Positions 58,601 through 64,000 of a DNA stretch of 64,000 nt are shown here, in pieces. The position numbers were made by a program, and so were the translations under genes. The notes under the pieces were generated by a model. That model ran no database searches. It saw only the letters and a program-made list of their open reading frames with translations, and was not told the DNA's origin. The number at the start of each line of letters is the position of its first letter. Within the stretch, counting starts at the first letter, position 1. Source of the DNA: CAZAGA01 sp041912175 (lineage in GTDB: Bacteria > Chloroflexota > Anaerolineae > Anaerolineales > UBA4823); contig JAYRNN010000015.1 of the NCBI GenBank assembly GCA_041912175.1, positions 5,625-69,624 on the forward strand, written 5' to 3'.

Positions 58601-59520
58601 TGTGGGTAAGCCTCTGCGCCAATCAGCCGCAGGAAATACTGCTCCAGATATTCCTCTTCTACCAGCACCTGCATAGGTGGGCTCCCAGCGTTGACCAGCA
58701 GGCGGTTGATCTCATCAGGATGCTCTACGGCCACAGCCTCCTTAAGCTTGATGCTCCCATCCGGCAGGATTTCGGCTTGCAACCCTGCTGTCAGCAGGGT
58801 TCGCTGGGCATCCTCCACCTGGCGCGCTCGTAACAGAAGCCATCGCCTTCGATTGCGTTCCAGCTCGTCAATGCTCAATTCCTGCAACAGCCGGCCTTCG
58901 TGGATGATCCCGATGCGCTGAGCCAGGCGTGAGACCTCGGCCAGGATATGGCTGGCCATGAAGACTGTCACGCCCTGTGCGCGAGTCAGCTCAAGCAGCA
59001 GCTCGCGAATCTCGACAATCCCGGCCGGGTCCAGGCCATTGGCCGGCTCATCCAAAATCAGCAGCCTTGGAGCGTGGAGGAGCGCCTTCGCTATCCCCAG
59101 GCGCTGGGCATTGCCCTGCGAAAGCGTGCCAGCCCGCTGGTTGGCATAGGCCGCCAGGTCCAATCGCTCGATCATCTGCCCGACTGACTTCGGGTCGGCG
59201 CCGGGGTGCAGGCGTCGGGCGACCTCCAGGTTTTCGGCCACCGTTAATTCCGGATAGGCACGTGGGATCTCTACCAGGTATCCCACCCTGTCCCATGGTT
59301 CCCGGCTGGCCAGATGCACACGAGTCTGTAGTACACTGGCGTATCCACTGCTGGGTCGGATCATGCCTAACAACATGCGGATGGTGGTGGTCTTGCCTGC
59401 GCCATTCAATCCCAGGAAAGCGTAAATTTCGCCCTCGGTCACGCGCAGCGAAAGCTGCCCGACGGCCAGTATGTCGCCGTATTGTTTGCTGAGGCCGACG
59501 GTTTCAATTGCAAGTTTCAT
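58597..59520 (-). CDS. ABC transporter ATP-binding protein
   Basis: A 307-residue ATPase. Walker A is GLNGAGKTTT near residue 38, the signature is LSQGNAQRLGIAKALL near 133 (a variant of LSGGQ), and Walker B is PRLLILDEPANGLDP near 150. The H-loop is FMASHILAEV. The C-terminal 80 residues are the regulatory extension seen in CcmA/YbhF-type ATPases. It drives the permease encoded at 57821-58600. Confidence 0.95.
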   Translation of the reverse strand: MKLAIETVGLSKQYGDILAVGQLSLRVTEGEIYAFLGLNGAGKTTTIRMLLGMIRPSSGYASVLQTRVHLASREPWDRVGYLVEIPRAYPELTVAENLEVARRLHPGADPKSVGQMIERLDLAAYANQRAGTLSQGNAQRLGIAKALLHAPRLLILDEPANGLDPAGIVEIRELLLELTRAQGVTVFMASHILAEVSRLAQRIGIIHEGRLLQELSIDELERNRRRWLLLRARQVEDAQRTLLTAGLQAEILPDGSIKLKEAVAVEHPDEINRLLVNAGSPPMQVLVEEEYLEQYFLRLIGAEAYPQ

Positions 59521-59734
59521 AGCGAAAATTATACCTCTCGATACGCCTGTATAGGTTCAGCGATAGACAAGGTAGATTGATGCCGACTTGGCGCTAAAAT
59601 CTTTTTTTTGAATATAATATAAGCAACAAGATGAAAAAGCATGTATTTCGCTCATCGATCAAACAGATATCATGAATAAATATGGCTGCCTGCCAGGCAA
59701 AATGGATTAGGCGTAAAAAGGAAATGGAAAAATC

Positions 59735-60703
59735 ATGAAATCCTTCAAACTCCGCCCGGCCGAGCCGGAACATGACTTCGCCCAGCTCGCCGCCTGGTTC
59801 ACCCTCCTGGAGGACGAACCAAACACAGAACAGGGCCTTAAGGAGTATTACGAAAAGGCCAGGCCGCGCATCATCCAGATGCTTGCTCAGGATGAACAGG
59901 GCGAGTTGCTTGGTTTTTATTGGGCAGCGCGCGATCGCTTAATGCCCGAGCGGCTGGATTGTTATTTATTTGTTGAACCGGAGCAACGCGGGCAGGGGGT
60001 GGGCGGCCGGTTATACGCAGATTTTGAACGCGTCGTAGCCGAAATGCAGGCAAAAACCCTGCGTTTTAGCGTCTGGGATAATTGCCCCGAATGCCGGGGG
60101 TTTGCCGAACGGCGCGGCTTTCACGAGCGCGCCCACCGGATTGGGATGACATTGGATCTGGCTGCATTCGATGATCGACCGTACGATGCGCTGATCGAGC
60201 GACTTGCGGGCGAAGGATTTCGCTTTACTTCACTGGAAGGACTGGGAAACACCGAAGAGGCGCAGCATAGATTATATAATTTAAACGACGCTACCTCGCT
60301 CGATACGCCCGGAGCGGATGGCGAACATCCCTGGGCTTCCTTTGAGGATTTTCGGGAAAGGGTGTGCCAGGCGGATTGGTACAAACCGGGCGGACAAATG
60401 GTAGTTATCGATGTCGCCCGTAGCGGCGAAACAGGCCCTTTTGTGGCAATGAGCGCCATCACTCGTATGGAGGGCACGGATTATGCCTATAACCTGCACA
60501 CGGGGGTCGACCGGCGATACCGCGGGCGTAAGCTAGGCCAGGCAGTTAAGATTACGGCGTTGCGCTATGCAGGCGAGGTTTTGAAGGTGGATCGCGTCCA
60601 CACCCATCACAACACGCTAAACCTGCCGATAATCGCTATCGATCGTAAATTTGGATATGTACAGACGCCAGGTATTTTTTCGATGGAGAAGGCGCTAACT
60701 TAG
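59735..60703 (+). CDS. Tandem GNAT acetyltransferase (two domains)
   Basis: A 322-residue protein with two GNAT modules. In the first (1-150), LFVEPEQRGQGVGGRLYADF holds the QRGQGVG acetyl-CoA loop. In the second (155-322), TGVDRRYRGRKLGQAVKITA holds RYRGRKLG. Tandem GNAT proteins of this kind often act on aminoglycoside-like or mycothiol-type substrates, but the substrate is not readable. AGGAAATGG precedes the start. The end overlaps the convergent hydrolase gene by four bases. Confidence 0.88.
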   Translation: MKSFKLRPAEPEHDFAQLAAWFTLLEDEPNTEQGLKEYYEKARPRIIQMLAQDEQGELLGFYWAARDRLMPERLDCYLFVEPEQRGQGVGGRLYADFERVVAEMQAKTLRFSVWDNCPECRGFAERRGFHERAHRIGMTLDLAAFDDRPYDALIERLAGEGFRFTSLEGLGNTEEAQHRLYNLNDATSLDTPGADGEHPWASFEDFRERVCQADWYKPGGQMVVIDVARSGETGPFVAMSAITRMEGTDYAYNLHTGVDRRYRGRKLGQAVKITALRYAGEVLKVDRVHTHHNTLNLPIIAIDRKFGYVQTPGIFSMEKALT

Positions 60704-61533
60704 ACGCGCAATTTCAACCAGGCTTCTATCTCACCAAAGACTTTCTCTCTCTCCGGCTCGTTATAGATTTCATGGTAAAGACCTTCCCAAATGTGCAGGG
60801 TCTTATCTTTTGAGCTCACCCGCTCGTATAGCATTTGCGAAGCCTTGGGATTGATCAAGCGGTCTTCTCCACCATGCATGATCAGCACAGGAAGGCTGAT
60901 CTTCGATGCCTCCGCATCCACGCGCTGCATGGCCTTCAACATCTCTGCTGCCAGGCGGGCGCTGGTTTTGCTGGTTGTCACCAGCGGATCATTGATGTAT
61001 GCCTGTACCACCGCCGGATCATGGCAGATCATATTTGCGTCCAACCCTACCAGGCCTACCTTGGGCGCCAACGCGGATAGCAGCCTGCCCATGGTGATTG
61101 TCGTACCGTTAATGTTATCAGGAATTTTTACCGCCGCGCCGGATAGGATCGCGCCCTGTATGCCTGCCTGGTGGTCAAGTAGATAGATGCTGGTTATCAA
61201 ACCGCCCAAACTGTGTCCGATCAGAAACATGGGCAGCCCTGGCTGCCAGTCATGTACCATCCTGGTAAAGCGATCGAGCGGCTCGATATAGTCTTCAAAA
61301 TGATCGACATATACGCGCGTACCATCTGATTTTCCATGCCCGAGGTGGTCGACCCCATAAACCGCATAACCGAGTGGGACAAAATGGTTGACGATGTTCA
61401 TATACCGGCCGCTATGCTCGGCCAACCCGTGTACCACCAGAAGGACGGCTTTTGGTTGTCCAGTGGGCAGCCAAAATTGGTAGAATAGTTTTTCGCCATT
61501 GTCTGTCCGGAAATTTCCTTCTTCGTGGATCAT
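60700..61533 (-). CDS. Alpha/beta hydrolase, monoacylglycerol-lipase-like
   Basis: A 277-residue serine hydrolase. The nucleophile elbow is LIGHSLGGLI near residue 106-114. The oxyanion segment AVLLVVHGLAEHSGRYMN near 30-46 is typical of monoglyceride lipases, as is YGVDHLGHGKSDG. The catalytic Asp is in MHGGEDRLINPKA near 220 and the His in WEGLYHEIYNEPE near 254. It probably hydrolyses monoacylglycerol or lysophospholipid. No signal peptide is seen. Confidence 0.92.
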   Translation of the reverse strand: MIHEEGNFRTDNGEKLFYQFWLPTGQPKAVLLVVHGLAEHSGRYMNIVNHFVPLGYAVYGVDHLGHGKSDGTRVYVDHFEDYIEPLDRFTRMVHDWQPGLPMFLIGHSLGGLITSIYLLDHQAGIQGAILSGAAVKIPDNINGTTITMGRLLSALAPKVGLVGLDANMICHDPAVVQAYINDPLVTTSKTSARLAAEMLKAMQRVDAEASKISLPVLIMHGGEDRLINPKASQMLYERVSSKDKTLHIWEGLYHEIYNEPEREKVFGEIEAWLKLRV

Positions 61534-61594
61534 TTTTCGTTTCCTTTTTGATATGTGAGGTGGAGAGGCGCAATCATTTCATACATGATTGGCT

Positions 61595-61623
61595 TTGTAT
61601 TTTAACGCACATTCTGCTATAGT
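61595..61623 (+). promoter_or_regulatory. Promoter for a nearly leaderless regulator gene
   Basis: TTGTAT (61595-61600), a 17-base spacer and TATAGT (61618-61623) place the transcription start within about 7 bases of the ATG at 61637, which has no ribosome binding site. Confidence 0.45.
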
Positions 61624-61636
61624 GAATGTATACACC

Positions 61637-62446
61637 ATGGCCGACTCATCGCACACGATTCTGATCGTCTCAGGCGGAGTTGGCGCCAGCGCTGAACAGC
61701 TCGTTCACACCGTGCTGGCCCAATTTCCCGATAGTTTGGTGCACGTTGTCACCGTCTCGAATGTGCGTTTCGCGAACCAGATTGACGAAGCCGTCAGCCA
61801 GGCGCAAACCTTGGGCGCAACCCTGGTGCACACCTTGGTAGACGTTGGGCTGCGTGACCGCCTGGTTGAACAGTCCAGGTTGCATCGCCTGATCGAGATC
61901 GATCTGATGGGCCCACTCATCCAGCAATTGACCCAGGCTACCGGTCACGAGCCGATCAATCAACCTGGCCTGTATCGCAAGTTGAACAAGGCCTATTTCG
62001 AGCGGGTCGCTGCCATCGAATATACCATCCGTCACGACGATGGCCAGCATCCCGAAGGCTGGCCGCAGGCTGACGCGCTGCTGCTAGGCGTTTCGCGTTC
62101 GGGCAAAACCCCCTTGAGCCTGTATCTGTCTGTGTTGGGTTGGAAGGTGGCCAACCTGCCCCTGGTGCCTGGGCTGGATTTGGCGCCTGAGCTATACCAG
62201 ATCGAGCGGCGGCGGGTGATTGGTTTGAAAATCGAGGCCGGGCAACTCCTGGCTTTCCGACAACAACGACAGCAGCGCCTGGGCGTCTCTGGGCCGAGCG
62301 AATATACCAACCTTGAAAATATCTATGCTGAGCTGGAGTATGTCGCCAAACTCTATCGCCAAAACGGTTTTAAGACGATCCAGGTGACTGATAAGCCGAT
62401 CGAATCTACCGCCGATGATATCATCCGTTTAATCGGCGTCTTTTAA
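61637..62446 (+). CDS. PEP synthase/pyruvate,phosphate dikinase regulatory kinase-phosphorylase (DUF299)
   Basis: A 269-residue bifunctional regulator that uses ADP to phosphorylate, and Pi to dephosphorylate, the PPDK or PEP synthase active site. It has ILIVSGGVGASAEQLVHTVL near residue 8, EYTIRHDDGQHPEGWPQADAL near 137 (quoted in part) and the P-loop LLGVSRSGKTPLSLYLSVLG near 153. The end is TDKPIESTADDIIRLI, typical of the family. The ATG at 61637 is used; a TTG upstream has no family homology. No PPDK gene is in the window. Confidence 0.93.
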   Translation: MADSSHTILIVSGGVGASAEQLVHTVLAQFPDSLVHVVTVSNVRFANQIDEAVSQAQTLGATLVHTLVDVGLRDRLVEQSRLHRLIEIDLMGPLIQQLTQATGHEPINQPGLYRKLNKAYFERVAAIEYTIRHDDGQHPEGWPQADALLLGVSRSGKTPLSLYLSVLGWKVANLPLVPGLDLAPELYQIERRRVIGLKIEAGQLLAFRQQRQQRLGVSGPSEYTNLENIYAELEYVAKLYRQNGFKTIQVTDKPIESTADDIIRLIGVF

Positions 62447-62800
62447 CCACGAGTTTTGATCATTCTTCTCTCAGGCTAAGATATTGTGCGAGGTCGGTCT
62501 CCGCCTTAATGTTGCATAGCCATTCGGGGCGGGGCGAGCTCTTTATCGCCACGCAGCACTGCCAGGATTGCCTCAACCTTGGGGCCATCATCACCCACTG
62601 GGACAAGCTGACCATACCGGCCGTCCCCGAATTGACCAACCGAACCTATGCGGGTTACGATTGGAACGGTAATTAGGCTGATACCCTGACTTAAAGACCC
62701 CGACCCTTAGATAGATTACCGACCTTAGTAGAAGTCTTCAATGATATTATCTGGGAATCCTGTTAAAATCAGATCATCCCCAATACGCCGTAGAGGTGAG
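62447..62800. other. Gap of about 350 bases with one weak small frame
   Basis: Apart from the small frame at 62509-62676 listed separately, nothing convincing is seen. The stretch just before 62801 is AT-rich and probably carries the promoter of the phosphatase gene. Confidence 0.5.
62509..62676 (+). CDS. Possible small protein or gene remnant
   Basis: A 55-residue frame from ATG 62509 reads MLHSHSGRGELFIATQHCQD, then CLNLGAIITHWDKLTIPAVP, then ELTNRTYAGYDWNGN before a TAG. The composition looks protein-like, especially the closing PELTNRTYAGYDW. There is no good ribosome binding site and I do not recognise the family. It could be the 3' end of a lost gene. Confidence 0.3.
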   Translation: MLHSHSGRGELFIATQHCQDCLNLGAIITHWDKLTIPAVPELTNRTYAGYDWNGN

Positions 62801-64000
62801 ATGTCCCGTAAAAAAAGGTTGACTTCGCAGCGCAAGTTCCAGCTTTTACTTCAAATTTCTCAACAAACTCGTGACACCTTCGACTTGGAGCAGATTTTGA
62901 ATATTTTGCTGGACGAGGTTAAACTACTGGTGGATTACGATGCTGCCGGCATTTTTGTACTTAACCGTACGGTATTGCCGCCACGCTTGCAGGCGCCGCG
63001 CCAGGTCATTGCCCAGGTTGTCCTGCGTAATTACTTCTTGGAAGAGCACCAAAACCGCATGATGCGTTATGGCGAGGGCCTTGTGGGTTACGCGATTCGC
63101 ACCGGTGAAAGCGTCATCATCTCGGATGTGCGCAAAGACCCGCGCTATGTCGTCGGCCGTCAGAGCACTCGTTCTGAGATCGACGTGCCGCTCTTTTTGG
63201 GTGAGCGTCCCATCGGCGCGCTCAACCTGGAAAGCGATCACGTCAGCGCCTTTGGCGAAAGCGATCTGGCCACTTTGCGTTTCTTCGCCGATGCCGCCGC
63301 TATCACCATCGAGCGCGCCACAGTGCACCAGAATTTGATCGAAAAAGAGCAGCTCGAAGGCCAGCTAAAAACCGCCCGTGCTGTCCAGGCTCACTTGCTA
63401 CCCTCCGGCGCACCCCATATCCCCGGTTATGATATCGCCGGTCTATCCCTGCCGGCCTTCGAAATCGGCGGCGATTATTTTGATTTCATCCCCCTACCCG
63501 GCGACCAGCTTGGTTTGGTGGCGGCTGACGTTTCCGGCGATGGCGTGCCGGCGGCGCTGGTGATGTCATCTTTTCGTACTCTGCTGCGCACTTATACCCG
63601 CCGTGAGATTGACCCTTCCCAGGTCGCCGAGACCATCAATCGTATGCTGCCTGACTTCTCCGGCCAATCCGACTTTGTATCTTGTTTTTATGCCTTGTTC
63701 GATCCGCATGCCGGGCGTATGGAGTACGTAGACTGTGGCCATAACCCGCCCATTTATCTCCCGCATAACGGCCGGCCACAAGCGCTCGAACGGAGCGGGC
63801 CTGCCCTGGGACTGTTTGGCGGCGCGCGCTACACCGCCAGCCATCTCCTCCTGGCGCCGGGCGACCTGCTGTTGATGTACACCGACGGCCTGGTCGAAGC
63901 GCGCAACGCCGAAGGTGAGTTCTTCGATGCTGAGCGCCTGGATGCCTTGCTAAGCCAATATGCTGACTTGCCGGCAGCCGAGCTAATCCAGACCATCATC
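62801..64000 (+). CDS. GAF-domain PP2C (SpoIIE/RsbU-type) phosphatase, partial
   Basis: The 400 codons in the window run off its right edge. GAGGTGAG lies directly before the ATG. Residues about 20-190 are a GAF domain (QTRDTFDLEQILNILLDEVK, GEGLVGYAIRTGESVIISDV, ALNLESDHVSAFGESDL). A short coiled coil (LIEKEQLEGQLKTARAVQAH) follows. Residues about 200-400 are the SpoIIE-type serine phosphatase domain: EIGGDYFDFIPLPGDQLGLV, ADVSGDGVPAALVMSS and LLLMYTDGLVEARNAEGEFF carry the metal Asp residues. Such proteins control partner-switching anti-sigma systems. The sensed ligand is unknown. Confidence 0.93.
   Translation, partial: MSRKKRLTSQRKFQLLLQISQQTRDTFDLEQILNILLDEVKLLVDYDAAGIFVLNRTVLPPRLQAPRQVIAQVVLRNYFLEEHQNRMMRYGEGLVGYAIRTGESVIISDVRKDPRYVVGRQSTRSEIDVPLFLGERPIGALNLESDHVSAFGESDLATLRFFADAAAITIERATVHQNLIEKEQLEGQLKTARAVQAHLLPSGAPHIPGYDIAGLSLPAFEIGGDYFDFIPLPGDQLGLVAADVSGDGVPAALVMSSFRTLLRTYTRREIDPSQVAETINRMLPDFSGQSDFVSCFYALFDPHAGRMEYVDCGHNPPIYLPHNGRPQALERSGPALGLFGGARYTASHLLLAPGDLLLMYTDGLVEARNAEGEFFDAERLDALLSQYADLPAAELIQTII

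Overview
The window reads as a dense bacterial chromosome segment of moderate to high GC. The best guess is a member of the Chloroflexota, close to Anaerolineae. This is an inference from gene content: a full set of coenzyme F420 tailoring genes, a TtuA/TtuB pair for tRNA thiolation, molybdenum hydroxylases with shuffled domains, a CBS-containing family II pyrophosphatase, a DUF1385 protein, and a secreted RCC1-repeat protein ending in a YLALVKR-like tail. No rRNA, tRNA, CRISPR array, prophage or intact insertion sequence was found.

Layout. 1-7.0 kb: the edge of an unknown gene, type I glutamine synthetase, an aldo/keto-reductase-like TIM-barrel protein, a small membrane protein and an acetyltransferase; then a leftward tRNA-modification block (TtuB, TtuA, QueF, queuosine-precursor transporter) and a zinc-free alcohol dehydrogenase/quinone reductase. 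7.1-19.8 kb: a long leftward operon-like run around a xanthine-dehydrogenase-type molybdenum hydroxylase. It holds a thioesterase, an FAD subunit, an M16C protease, an FeS-Mo fusion, a CBS pyrophosphatase, XdhC, an FAD-FeS fusion and a DUF6909-like protein. 19.9-27.2 kb: a membrane adenylate/guanylate cyclase, glmS preceded by a glmS ribozyme, a HEPN/MNT toxin-antitoxin-like pair next to a decayed transposase scrap, and proBA. 27.2-37.1 kb: cell-surface and secreted genes: a 14-repeat RCC1 protein with a structured, terminator-bearing leader, a three-repeat secreted protein, a membrane glycosyltransferase, an M1 aminopeptidase lipoprotein, and a formylglycine-generating-enzyme-like lipoprotein broken by one in-frame amber codon.

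37.1-42.3 kb: the F420 cluster. It has an LLM-type F420 oxidoreductase, CofC, CofD, an unusual fusion of a pyrophosphatase-like domain to a nitroreductase, CofE, and an F420:NADP oxidoreductase. The nitroreductase suggests the dehydro-F420 route, in which PEP is the CofC substrate and the product is then reduced. The fused pyrophosphatase-like domain may deal with the PPi made by CofC, but its aspartate motif is degenerate. 42.3-48.0 kb: a second molybdenum hydroxylase cluster with an SsnA-type aminohydrolase, a wrecked Nudix gene, an FeS-Mo fusion and an FAD subunit. 48-64 kb: M20 peptidase, DUF1385 protein, WD40/CARDB lipoprotein, phosphodiester glycosidase, a large Cys/Trp-rich protein of unknown function, a beta-lactamase-family hydrolase, a remnant of an SMP-30 gene, GNAT proteins, an ABC transporter, a monoglyceride-lipase-like hydrolase, a PEP synthase/PPDK regulatory protein, and a GAF-SpoIIE phosphatase running off the right edge.

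The most noteworthy items are the pyrophosphatase-nitroreductase fusion in the F420 operon, the domain-shuffled molybdenum hydroxylase operon with its unexplained companions, the glmS ribozyme, the attenuator-like leader of the RCC1 gene, the three disrupted genes, and a family of three related intergenic hairpins. All calls come from reading the sequence; no database search was run.
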